Shown: piece by piece, positions 35,021-47,000 of the stretch
How positions within the stretch are numbered: the first letter of the stretch is position 1
Layout: the number at the start of each line of letters is the position of its first letter
Assembly (NCBI RefSeq): GCF_047663525.1
Contig: NC_092587.1
Location: 34,649,001-34,713,000, forward strand
Origin: Anas platyrhynchos
Lineage: Eukaryota; Chordata; Aves; Anseriformes; Anatidae
Direction: 5' to 3'
DNA length: 64,000 nt
Notes under the pieces: generated by a model
Seen by the model: the letters and a program-made list of their open reading frames with translations, nothing else
What the model was told of the DNA's origin: nothing
Database searches by the model: none
Translations under genes and position numbers: made by a program

Positions 35021-36531
35021 AAAATGTCCTTAAAAATTGCCCGTGACATGACACGATATTTCCATCTCACCCTGAGTCAGCATGTATAGATCTGCTGCAC
35101 ATAGTCAAACTCTATAATCTCTTCCTTGGGGGTTTTCTGTATCCATGCATATGGTTGCTAATAACATTCTAACCTCTGACTTCTTAATTATTATCTTCTA
35201 CTTACATCATTCACCAGCTCAGTGCTAAGACCCTCTTAACATATAGTAAGACATTAATAGATTTTTTATCACCAATTATATTTCAGGATTGCTTTTCATA
35301 CAAATACCCAGTTGCTAAGTATATGTCATCTCACTGATTCTACTCCCATGTACCAAATGCAGTAGTTAAAAATGGCTAATAACTCACTCATGTAATGTTA
35401 CAGGTACATTTGGTACCTTTCTCTCCTCTGATTATAGACATATCAGCTCATTAAACACTACTGTAAGAACACTAGCTGAGCCCTTCCTTTTAACAAACTA
35501 CCAGTGTGAATCCAGAGGCTAAGCCTTTCTCTTTTAATGATTCAGCCTTCATAATCAGAGGAAGCTGGGAAGAGATGGAAGGAGAGCACACAGTGTTTCA
35601 ACCAGCATTTATAAGTACAGAAGTGGTGTTTTTCATGTCTGATTTCAAGTATTTTTTAAAATGTCCTCTTGTGCCCTTTTCTGGTTGTTTCTTTTATTAA
35701 AAAAAAAAAAAATGTTGATCTTCAGAAAGGCTGCTGCACTTGTGTAGATACCACATTGAACAGAATTACTTCATACAATCATTTAGAAGCTGTAGAGTAC
35801 TACAGATATAATGGCAAAATTGTATAACTAGTAAACATGCATATACTAAATAATATAAAATGTAAATATGTGCAATAATGCATCTTATAAGTCAAAATAT
35901 AATTTGGAACCACTAGAGATCAGGGAGACATTTGTTTCTAGAGGGAATCTGACAGCATTTCTTGTGGTTGCCCTAATGAATAAAATCAATCATTTTTTGC
36001 TCCTAGTTCAATTGCATACTAACTGCAGATTGTTTCGTGGCTCTAATGGGCTCCCTCTCCTGACACTTTAAAGGGATAAAAAGGTTTTGTCTTCATCCAG
36101 AATCGAGCCTGCATCATCTGAAAGGTCCTCTACTATTACTACAGGAAACTTAGCCCTCCAGCTATTGACGTGAAAGTCTTTCCTTTCCAGTAATCAGAAG
36201 GAAAACAGATGCAGAACTAAGTAGAAAGCAAAACTCTTGTGCCTTAGAGATTGTCTGGTGGGACTAATGGCCTGAATTATGGGTTAGGCCACAGGAACCG
36301 TGCTCAATCTGCAAAAGCACACAAGTAAACAGCCACTGCAGAGACAGTTGTTTTAAGCAGTCCTGCCTCAGCTCTACCCATGAGACTGTGTTCTCTCCTG
36401 TTCCACTTGCTCAGAGTTTGTCTTTTCCTTCCCTTAAATCTGATTTCCTTAGTGATATATTGGGTGGAACTGCTTGATCTCACCACAGATCATTAACACA
36501 GTGTTTACCAGAAGTGTCTGGGTAACTGGCC
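35021..36531. other. Non-coding DNA between the two repeat copies
   Basis: No recognised gene or retroviral remnant. An A-run lies at 35700-35711. Frames up to 67 residues have no motif. Confidence 0.5.
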
Positions 36532-36800
36532 TCATGGTACCACTGACAGGTATAAGAAACATTTTCAGCAGAAATGTATGTGGTAGCAATGTAATAGTGC
36601 CCATCTGACTCTTGGCTGATTTTCATGCCCAAAGGCAAAATGAAAAGTAATAACTAATTCTACATAGATGAAGATTTAAGATTTCTCATAGTTTCTTTCT
36701 TTTTTTCAATACTTAGATAAAATGCATTTTATAGCTGCCAACAAATTATAGTATATACCACAATTTGCAGTTCCATTACCCAAGATAAATTAATACCATA
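36532..36800 (+). repeat. Diverged direct repeat, copy 2 of 2 (unclassified)
   Basis: The matching blocks are GTGGTAGCAATG; GATTTTCATGCCCAAAGGCA with AAATGAAAAGTAATAAC; GAAGATTTAAGATTTCTCAT; and ATAAAATGCATTTTATAGCT. It has the same orientation as copy 1, and the order of blocks is preserved. A T/C-rich insertion separates the third and fourth blocks. Confidence 0.6.
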
Positions 36801-37647
36801 TGACAAAACAATTCAACAGACTTACTCTGTTATTATTACCTGTTTCAGAATTCCCAAATAAAATCAGTCAGCTGCAATGTATGCTCCGTCTCCCAGAGCT
36901 CCACTAGTTCTCTTGGTACCTTAAACACAAATGACTGTTAGAAAGAGAAGGGTTATATTAATGCCTCTAAATATCATACCAGATAATTAAGTTGTCTAAA
37001 ACAGAGGTTAGAAACTTATTTTAGGACCTTTCCTATATTGGAACATTGGTAATATTCATAGTTAATAAGACACATATCCTCAAGGGCTGCTAAATTACTT
37101 TACAAATAAGTGTCCAGGAAATAACATTATTTGCATTTTACTAAGGAAATTGAGGAATAGAGATGCTATTAAACCAACATAAATAGTGAATCTAGTAGGA
37201 GACCAAAACCAACAAATAATGGCACAGATTCATTTAACAGCACTTCACGGGATCAAGTTAGGAGTACAGTCAAACCACATTCCCTTCATGGAGATAGAGA
37301 GCAGCCCAATAAATGTGATTTTGTCTTTATTGCCAGTCTATGGCAAACAGTCAGAGACTTTTCACTGTCCTTAAGGATCTTAAGAGTCTGAGGACCTGCC
37401 AGGGTTTTTATTGGTATGAGGTGATTTTTTTTCTGGCTTAGCTATGACAACAGTTCTCTATGAGTAATGTAGCTATTGTCTAAATTTGTTTTAACTTATC
37501 TTTAGTTTATAATAACAGCACGTGGTTATTCTGTGGAGATTATGCAATTTAGGACACCGGTACAAAAAGTGATGTGGAAGAGTGATCAGAGGTCCCAGAC
37601 CAATGGGATGATATTTATACTGATGAAAATGGGCAACCAGCAGTAAC

Positions 37648-37653
<6 letters not shown>
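36801..37653. other. AT-rich non-coding DNA
   Basis: Nothing recognised except the poly(A) tract that follows. Confidence 0.5.

Positions 37654-37693
<40 letters not shown>
37654..37693 (+). repeat. Poly(A) tract, 40 A
   Basis: An unbroken run of 40 A. It could be the tail of an inserted retrocopy, but the sequence upstream shows no recognisable reading frame, no polyadenylation signal close to it and no clear target-site duplication. Confidence 0.95.
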
Positions 37694-37697
<4 letters not shown>

Positions 37698-39006
37698 TCT
37701 GGAACCAATTAAAATAAGCAACATATAATAAGACTGTGTGAAGAAAATGTATAAAAATGAATCCAAGCAGATGCAAGACTGAAGAAGAAAACCATGTTAA
37801 ACATCAACCCTTCATTTGACAAATACCTCAGGAGTCTGATGACTTGACCACTACCAAAAACACCACCACCATTTTCCTTCAGGAGTACCAGAGTGTCAGC
37901 CTTGACAACAGAGGGACATTGAAAGGATGAACAAAACACCAGTCAACAGGGAGAGATAATAGGAATTTTTTTTTAATAAAAAACTTTAATGTTATTGATG
38001 AAGATCCTTCATGTTAGTATGGACTATTAGGCTGTTAAAACATTAATTGGGCTAGCAATAAAATTTTAACTATTATAAATACCTATTTTAAATATATAAA
38101 TATTACCTATTAGAAAAATTTTACACATACATGATGTTACCTTTTGCTGATAACTGAATTTTGAGTGCAGTGATACCGACAATCCTGGTCAGATCTGAAG
38201 AAACATGGACTGCCATACACTACATGGTCTTCTTCAGTTCCATTCCCAGAGTGAAGCAGGGTATGTACTCCCAGAGCTCATAAACTCTCTGCCAGCAATA
38301 ATACCTCTATTTCCAGACTCAATTAGGAATTCTTACTCCACATTTGGAGGAAATTGCACTGTTTTCAACATATAATAATTATGGTACATTTGAATGCAAA
38401 ACTCATTTTCTAATATGAAGTATCAATAAGTAGCATATCCATTTTCAGAAGGAGGAGCTGAACTCCTGGTCAGTTTGTTTCAAATATAATAATCTGTGAA
38501 CTGCAATTCCACAAAGGGATTTCATCCTTCCTGATAATGGCTCTATCGTTTCATTTTCACTGTTAAAATATATGGTATTGTTGCATTCTGCCCACTCTGG
38601 AATGGTTGCATTTCAATGAGAGGTGAAATAATATCCTCCCTAATACATACACCAAAAAACCTACCATGTTAATAGAATGTCATTTTTATTATTAGTTTCT
38701 TCCAGACCATTCTTCATAAAGCAGAGTTAGCATTTTTCAGCTGTCACATTGCAGAATATCCTTTTTCTCTCTTATGTTCAGTGTCACAAAGTACCTACCA
38801 TGGCAGATTAATTCTGTTCAGTAGCATGATGCCCCAGCAGGAACACTGGAAAAAAAAAAAAAAACATCCAAGCTTTTTCAAAACCACAGCTCCTGCAACT
38901 GCAGCTTTCATTTCTACAGAAATTGTGATTTCTGAGAAAGCAAGAATTAGAGTAGAAAATTAAAAATTATTGGTAATGAAACTTTAAAAAAAAAAAAAAA
39001 AAAGCA
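37694..39006. other. AT-rich non-coding DNA
   Basis: No gene recognised. A14 and A18 runs lie near 38850 and 38985. Confidence 0.5.
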
Positions 39007-40419
39007 GATTTAAATAAACTCAGTATTTGGTAAGTAAAGTCCTGGGCAAGGGAATAATGGAGAAAACGATTGTTGGGAAGGCAACACATATAAAACCAAC
39101 AAGTTAATACAGTTCCAAAATGGAAGTGCAGTAAGAATGATATGAAATCACAGAGCACTCTCTAAGTACTTCAGAAACAAAAATGGGTTCTCCAAAAAAT
39201 ATGAACAAAGAAAAGTTGCTTAGGGTGATTAAGAAAGTAGTACAGAAGTATGTACAGAAAAAAAAAGGGGGGGGGAATAGATAAGTGCAAATGTGTAAAA
39301 TTAAGTAATAGATAATAATCTAACAAAAGATAGAGAAGAATAAAACAAATAAACAAAGAAAAAGACTTTATAAAAACATTAGAGAACATGGCAAGGCAAA
39401 ATTTCCTGAGCTTATGGAGAAGGTGACCTATTGACAGAAGACATGGTGAAGGCAGATATGTCTCAGGCTTTTTTGCTTCCTTTTTCACAAAAAGGTTAAT
39501 AGTGATCAGATGCTTCACAAGATTGTTATTAACAACATAGGGATGTGAACATAAGCCAGACAAGAAAAAGAACACGTCATAGAATATTTAGGTACACAGA
39601 AAAGGTATGTATGTATTCAAGTCATAAGGCCTGAGGAAATTTATCCTACAGCAAAGCAATCTTTGCTTCACTGTAGTGATTATTTTCTGGACTTCATGGA
39701 AAATAGATGACATCTGAAAGGGATGGAGAAGGATAGGTATTGATCTTACCTTTAAGAAAAATTAAAATAAACACTTGGGATATTAAAGATCAGTAAATAT
39801 AACTTTGTTATGCAGAATGATACCAAAACAAATGATTAAGCAATCAATTTGTAACTACCTAAAAACAAGTAACATTAAGAATCCACTATCCATTTATTGA
39901 GACAGAACCATGACAACATTTGCTTTTTCTGGCTGTTTCTTGCCCAATGAACAGAGAGGAAGAACAAGCCAAGCTGCATGTGAAGCTCAGAAATATTTTT
40001 GCAATAGCTCTCTCAGGAGAATAAGCAGCAGAAATAGTCTGCCATGACATTCCCCCAGGCACTGAAAGAGTTAATAAGAATGATCAGTGCCTGACATTTT
40101 AGTTTTTGCCTGAACACAGATGCATTGCTGGTCAAAGAGCCATTTTTAAGGCAATTATCTGTAGGCTGCATCCCACTTGAAGATGGTATTAAGTGGAAAC
40201 CACACTTCTAGAGAGTGTTTTCATGAACAATGTGAATTATGGAAAGGAAAAGCTGCTTATAAAATTTGTGGATAATAAAGCTGAGAGGGACTGCAAGCAT
40301 TTTGGAGAATAAACTTAAAATTCAAAATAATCATAATAAATTGGTGAAATGGATTGAGACTGATACAGTAAAATTGAACAACACCTGCAAAACACTACAG
40401 GAAACTCAAATGCACACAT
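39007..40419 (+). mobile_element. Ancient CR1, left part of a split copy
   Basis: Old amniote CR1 ORF2 wording is recognisable in order: TTAATAGTGATCAGATGCTT (39498), AAGGCCTGAGGAAATTTATC (39627), GGGATGGAGAAGGATAGGTA, TTAAGCAATCAATTTGTAAC (39836), then CTTATAAAATTTGTGGATAA with GAGGGACTGCAAGCATTTTG around 40255-40305. The last part corresponds to the FADD catalytic box, decayed here to FVDNK. Frameshifts and stops are everywhere. A middle section (about 39900-40190) is not clearly CR1 and may be replaced or too diverged. The copy resumes at 40561 after a younger CR1 insertion. Confidence 0.7.
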
Positions 40420-40560
40420 ATCATAGAATCATAGAATCATAGAATGGCCTGGGTTGAAAAGTACCTCAAATGTCATCCAGAGGATAGTTTCAAATCCCCT
40501 GCTCTGGGCAGGGTTGCCAACCTCTAGAGCAGGGCTGCCCAGAGCCACATCCAGCCTGGG
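40420..40560 (-). mobile_element. Younger CR1 3'-end fragment nested inside the older CR1
   Basis: Begins on the plus strand with three copies of the 8-mer ATCATAGA (CR1 tail repeats), then ATGGCCTGGGTTGAAAAGTA, CCTGCTCTGGGCAGGGTTGC and CCCAGAGCCACATCCAGCCT, the standard order of an avian CR1 3' UTR in reverse. The flanking old CR1 is interrupted exactly here (CAAATGCACACATA on the left, ATGGGAAAGAAATGAC on the right), so it inserted into the older element. Confidence 0.9.
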
Positions 40561-40925
40561 ATGACATGGGAAAGAAATGACTATGTAGCTACACAGCAGA
40601 ATAGGATCTAGGAGACAGAAGAACCACAAACTAGACACAAGTCAACAGTGTGTTGCCCTTGTAAAGAAGGTAAATATAATTTGGGGATGTATTAATTTGG
40701 GGAGTGCGGCATATAAGAAGGCAAGCATTCTGTTCTACAAGTAACCACAGGGGCATCCTCTTGAGTTCAGTTTTCAGTAGCACACTTTCAGAAAACACAG
40801 ATAAACCAGAGAAAATGCAGAAGACAGCAGTAACAATGAAATGGTCAAGAAAAATCAAACTATAAGAGATTGAAAGAACAGAATATTTCTAGGCTGGAAA
40901 AGTCAAAAGGGAGAGCAAGATCACC
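40561..40925 (+). mobile_element. Ancient CR1, right part of the split copy
   Basis: Continues the 39007-40419 element. Near 40630 the plus strand reads KLDTSQQCVALVKK then VNIIWGCIN, against [14 protein letters not shown] then ANGILACIR in the young CR1 at 57.9-58.0 kb. Further on, GAGATTGAAAGAACAGAATA with TTTCTAGGCTGGAAAAG matches the CR1 segment encoding ERLKEL-LFSLEK. It is degraded by indels; the end near 40925 is approximate. Confidence 0.75.
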
Positions 40926-43845
40926 ATCATTGTTGTTCCATGGTCTGACACAATCCTCATGGCTCAGCTGTCTCTTCCTGAGTCTGTCTCTTTTTTTTTT
41001 TTGTCAGTTTAAAAATAATAATAATAATAATCTAGACTACATTCTTCCATATTACCAGCAAACCAGTAGCTGAGAGAATTAAAATTGAAATACCTCATTT
41101 GCTTTGACAAGACAACTCTCCCATATTTAGACTTTTGCACCTAAATCCTAATTTCTTTCAGCTCTTCTTAATAACCTTGTGTCTATAGCATGTAAATTAA
41201 TCTGCCTTTGTAAAAGCAGAACTAAGCATCACCATTGAGATTTAGTTCAGTACATGATTTATTAACTGGGTCTTTTATCAGCAAAACTGCTCTGTAATTT
41301 TTAGGATTAGATACTTGATAATACACTTGATCCTTAAAATATGCAAGATAAAAGCGAAAGTACATCCTATTATCAGGAACTATTCTAAATCAGCTCCAAA
41401 ATCATATCAATTGGAATGACGTTTCTCATCTGATTTCCACTTTGAAGCTACCTTACTCCCATTGTACCATAAGCAAATTGTGCGTTTTCACAGAAGTAAC
41501 CTTGCTCATTAGTGATACTTGAGCACAGTAAAGTTCATTACAAGATTTGAGGTACATGGTAATAACCCTCGCATCTTATCAACTTTTTCAATAAGTAAGG
41601 TATTTCAGCTGGGAGATAGATCATAATCCCACATTTAGGTTGGAAGGTGAAGATGGAGGAATGGCACCACATCATCCTGTATGCAATGACTTAGATGTGG
41701 TATTGAACTTTTTTTCAGTAAGGATAAAGTCAAAAGGAACATTTTTTTTGTTCAGATACAGATCAGATAAATGCTGGGAAATTTGTGCTATACATGGACA
41801 ATCTGCAAAGCTGACTGTTCGGTCAGGTAATGATGTTTCTCTTCAGATATTTTAGGGTAAGCCTGTATTTTCTTTTCTGTTTTGGTTTTACTTTATGGTA
41901 AAGAGTGCCTTCAGATTTCACACTATACTTGACATGCAGACAAGTCTTCTTCCTACCCTCTGGAAATCTGACTAGGACAGAGTGGGGACTCACAAAGACA
42001 CATGAATTAGAACTGGAAAGTTATTTTAGAATTTTGGAAGTAAGTTTTTGTTTTCTTGTATTGTTGTTCTTCTCTGAGCTGCTGTCTGGTACGATAGCTC
42101 ATCTAGCACATCTTCATTATTTGGTAGGGAATCCAAGGTAGACAAGTGTATAAGTAAATATAAAGAAAGAAGCAGTAAGGTAATTGTTTCTAATGGGGAG
42201 AGGGGAAGATGAGAAAGAAAGAGAGACAAGAGAGTAAAGAAGACAGATATCTTAAGTGCTCCTAAATCAGGTTGTTTCTTTTCTAATAATCAGGGATTCT
42301 CCTATTCATAGTTACCAGTGCAGTGAGCTCCACATTTTATGAGAATTTGAAACATATAACCATGTTGAAGGAGTGAAAAAGCTCTTGAAATGAGGCAGTG
42401 TTATCAGCTCCCAAGCAGAAAGCCCACAGTGAAAAGAAGAATGTTATGAGGAATCAGGCTGGATCTGGCAGCTGAAGAGTGGTGAGGCTGTTGCATCTCT
42501 GTGACCAAGGTCCAGTCAATAGTGAGGCTAAGCATGGATTCCCAGTAAGCACATGTATGCATTGCATGTCTGGTCACAGAGATAGCACACACGATATTCA
42601 CACAAACATAGACAGCAGCTGGGCTTAGACACCCAGTCTGCCCAGTAACTGGCCCATGTAATCCTCAGTATCTTCACCTAATAGCACCTGGGCATATATA
42701 AGCCCCAAGCATCACAACTAGCAAACTATTCAAACATAAATAGCCCTCCCATTATCCCTTTATTTTCCCCACTTCCTCCTCCATACAGCCCTTAATAAGT
42801 CTTGTGAAATCCTGAAATGGTCTTCCCTTGCAGTCCACATTGTGCCCCATACCCCCAGTCAGCAACCCCACCCTCATCCAAACCTTAATACAGCATTGAC
42901 TCATCTAGATGGAACCTGGGGCTGAGGGCCTCCTCCTCCGACAGCTCTGGCAGGCCTTACTTCCTCTGAGTCCTTAATTTGGGTTTCTCACCAGCCATTG
43001 GGCACCTGTACTCCTACCTGAAGATAGGCCTGTGAAGGTCCTGGGAGTAGCACGGACAGGGCATTATTTTGGATCTCCCATCTAGTGTTGCCTCTTTGTG
43101 CTCCTTTTTGCACAAGCAAATGCTTTTATCACATAACCAAACAGAAGGAAGACAGAGACCATGTTCAGAAATGGGAGGGAGGTAGGCAATTAGGCAGGAG
43201 AGAAGAACATTCAGGAGTATAAAGGAGGGAAGGGGAATCTTCAGAAAAGGTGAAGGTTCTTCAACAAAAGCAGAATAAAACAAATAGGGTTTTATAGATT
43301 TGGTTTAGTTTTGAAAACAGAGAAAACGTCTATCCCCCTGAGAACATTTATGGTTTGAATAGATGCCTGCTTGCTTTCCTAAAACATGTCATCCGCAGAA
43401 GCTCAGACTGGTATTTTGGAATGTTACTTATCCTAGTTACTTCTCTAAAAATTTGATTGGGATTGGAAAAACAACATATGGAAAAAAAAAAAAAATCTGA
43501 ACCATTACTTGAAAAGAAAATGTGGGACTGTGATATTTATAAAACATGGGAGATGCCCTACAGCTCACACCAAAGAAAGCCAGCCAGATGTTTGCCGATT
43601 TATACATGCCTCATGCTATGGCTCTTTGCAACATTTTATATGTAATGGAGGAGAAGCCCGTACAAGTGAAAGGCAAACAAAAGGAAAGTGTAATAGAAAT
43701 GGACATTTTGAGCTATTGGAGAGGGAAAAGGTGTCAAGTTCATTTTGTCATAAATTTTTTCTCTATACTAATCTTCTGTGTGTAAAGATACAATAACATC
43801 CCTTTTTCTCATTACACACACTATGAAAATGCTAATGGAAGGTGT
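40926..43845. other. Non-coding DNA; a GC-richer part at 42390-43080
   Basis: No gene recognised. (AAT)n lies at 41011-41031. The section 42590-43080 is richer in C and G and contains a TATATAAG box at about 42693-42700, but no reading frame or exon pattern convinces, so a weak promoter or an old LTR are both possible. The rest is AT-rich with short frames only. Confidence 0.45.
41011..41031 (+). repeat. (AAT)n microsatellite
   Basis: About seven AAT/ATA units after a T-run and AAAAA. Confidence 0.9.
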
Positions 43846-43934
43846 ATTTTGTTGTATTTTTTGTTTGTTTTTGTGGTTTTTTTTTCTTGATTGTTTTTTG
43901 TTCATTTGTTTGTTTGTTGTTGTTTTTTGTTTTA
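43846..43934 (+). repeat. T-rich (TTTG)-type low-complexity tract
   Basis: About 90 bp of T with scattered G and GTTT units, directly left of a CR1 3' end. The hydrophobic frame through it is an artefact of the repeat. Confidence 0.85.
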
Positions 43935-43936
43935 AA

Positions 43937-44083
43937 TCTTATGAAGTCTCCATCCTTGGAGATTTTTAAAACTATTCTATGAAGACCTGAGTAACCTGGT
44001 CTGACTTCAGACCCTGCTTTGTGTTGGAAGTTGCACTACAGGATTCTTCCAGCCTGAGTCGTCCTGTGGCTTTGTGATCCTCA
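43937..44083 (+). mobile_element. CR1 3'-end fragment
   Basis: TGAAGTCTCCATCCTTGGAG with ATTTTTAAAACTATTCTATG and AAGACCTGAGTAACCTGGTC follows the [13 protein letters not shown] segment of CR1 and its 3' UTR. The end GATTCTTCCAGCCTGAGTC...GTGGCTTTGTGATCC mirrors the CR1 tail. Divergence is considerable; no coding capacity remains. Confidence 0.85.
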
Positions 44084-47000
44084 AAAAACTTGGTATATCA
44101 GAAATTTAATTTAAATATCTGAAAGCAGCCAAGGCAGCAAGCATATTTTGGAAAGTTTGTAAGCATATCATATCCATGGATGTCTCTTTCTGCAGACAGT
44201 CAGTTATGACTGTGACATAGGCATTCTACATGGATGCATGGCATAGAGGTTTGGAGTGTTTTTACCTCAGGAACTTTTTAATTTGAACAGCCTAGTTGAG
44301 CCTGAATCCAAATTATCTTAGAATGTCATTTCTGTGACATCTGTCACAATATAAATGTCATCACAGTATTACACAAGAAGAGGGTGAGTTTGGGGGAGGA
44401 GTCATCCACTCAGAGGAGCTATAAACCTCTTTATCGTACAGGGATGAGACAACAGATCCTGGACATGTACCAAAAGCTCCTCTCTTGACAATCCCCTATG
44501 AGCAGATTCTTGCTTTTTAAGGCTGCCATAACAGTGTTGTTGCAAAGTTCATATTTGCATTATTTTTTCCAGTTCATTGTGACCTCCTGGATGGGCTCTT
44601 CTGTCAGCTAAACCTACTTTCCACTATTCAAGGTTATGACTGACTGCTGGGGAGAACTATGCCTATGCCAAGGAACACTCCATTTGCAGAAATATGGTGA
44701 TGGTGGAATTGCCACTTCCTATTTAGTGTATTGGATAAGAAGAAAAAGTTCACAGTGATGGTGATGAAACGGTGCTGAAACAGTGCATAAAGTCAGCTGA
44801 GAAAGATGTACTCATGAAGTAACTCTAAATGCTTCTTGGGAACTGTTTTACCAGCAATAGGAAACACAAATGAAAAGCTGTAAACATCTCCTCACTGCAG
44901 CTGAGTAAAGCTCAGATGTAAATAAAACTATGCTCCTGCTGTCCCTATTTAATTTGGTTAGGTCATAGCACACTGTTTGTGAATAGCTCATATTTTTATT
45001 CCAACTTTCTTTAGTCCTACCTTAAAAGTCTCTCTAAATGTGGAAGAAAATCCAAGAGATATAAAACAATGAAAGGATTAAGAGCAATAGGAACGGTTAC
45101 TAACAAAACCATGTCCTTTCCATAAATATAGTGTTGAGTATTGACAGGAACGACGACAAGACATACTGTGTACAAGATTATGATTTCCATTCAGGCGAGA
45201 AATTGATGCCCTTTAAAAGCATCCATTCATGACATGGCGAAAATCTCACTATGCTGAACATTCAGCAGCTGGTAGGATGCTCAAATGTCATGCTTTCTCT
45301 GTTAGAACGTGAAAGCCTTGAAGAGTAAACATATTAAAAGTAACAAAGAGTTAAGGAGTGTTTTGTTGTGTGGGAGATTTACACTTCCTAATGTTGTCCT
45401 GAGAGCAAGGTTATTCTTTCCATTTAAATTATGGCCATGGCAATTAAGAGCTATGAAACAGCTGAGAAAGCATTTGGTACTGGTGAATGTATATATGCAT
45501 CAAGAAAGTCTAAGTACGCTGCCTTAGTTGGAAAAGCATATCATTTTTTTTCTAGAGGCCTTCTTACAATGGTATGGAGTGCTTTTATGGTTGCCTGTCA
45601 ATGTGTGTTTTTCATGGCTCTTCTTCAAAGAAAGCATGCTATCTATTAATATATGTAGAAGGATTTTGCAAAGACGATACAGAATAGGGAGTTAAAAATA
45701 TTAGAAGATAAACATATGGAACAGTAAATACATGGATGTAGATCATGAATCTATTTTATACACTGGTGTTTAGTCTTTATATATTAATTTCCCACTCAGA
45801 ATCTCATGTGTGTTTTAAATCCTGTCAAATTAGACAGTTTCACAGCTTTCTGGAGGCCAATCTTTTTCTCTAGCAAATCTGAAATTTATATTAAATGTGA
45901 ATGGATCAAATAATGGTACATATTCCATTGGTCAGTTGTGATAATTATTAATATATTAACATACGTTAAAGTACATCAGTTCACATCTCATGGACTGAGG
46001 ATATTAAACATTTCTGGGGTAAATGAAAATTAATTGGATTTTGAGTCTCATTTCTAATGTTTTTATGAAAGAAAACAGGACACTGTAGTGATGATGTAAC
46101 AACAAAAAAAAAAAAATCCCCATTTACTTGTTAAACATTTTAAGAGATTCAATAGTTTTCTTGCTCTTAATATTTAAGGAAATAATAAAAGAAATTTGCC
46201 TTAATGCTTTTGGTTACCCAGCTGATTATTAATGGTCATGAGATTTAAAAATGTCTGCCAATCTACTAAAGTACTAAGTGACTTTTAGTGCATGCAAATA
46301 GTGTCCACAGATCACGCTGTTCGCTTCTGTTGAACAGTAAAGGGTCATCTCAGGAGTGAAGACTGAAAAATTCATGTTCGTTCTACCCTTTGGGACAAAT
46401 CTACCTGCAAAGTATGTTAATGATGACTGCTTTGAAATACAAACATCCATGCAATAGAAATTTGCAAGATACATTGCAAAAATATATATACATGAGTTGG
46501 AAAACACTTTCTGATTCACAGTCAGACCACAAGGAATTTGTTCAGTTTGTAATTAACTTGTAATTAGCTTATTAACTCTATGCTAAATTTTAATGTAGCC
46601 CTGGAAAGGCTTACTAGAACCATACCCAGCACATGGACAATGAGCAAAATACCTCCAATACATCCTCAAGAAATGTGTAAAAAATACATAGTACCGTGTA
46701 CCCACATTCAAATACTCCTACTGATTTTCATATCTAACACAAGATTGCTGTGAGGACCATTCCCAGTTTACTGGTAAAATACAGCACTGTACAAAGAATG
46801 CGTATGATGAGAAGGGCTCTTAGTGTGATAGGACTTTTTGTTAGCTAAACACACTCATTAATTCTACTATCTATCTCTTCTATGAAGTCAAAAGCATGAT
46901 CTTCTGGAAGAGCTTTCTGCAAGTATACTCCAAAGTTAATCACAGAGAGCCTCCTTTCAGAGTGGTTGCACCAACTTTCAGGCACCAAAGAATCTTTTGC

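Noticed and set aside
37500-37693. Processed pseudogene ending in the 40-A tract
   Set aside because: The sequence upstream has no recognisable reading frame, no nearby AATAAA and no clear target-site duplication.
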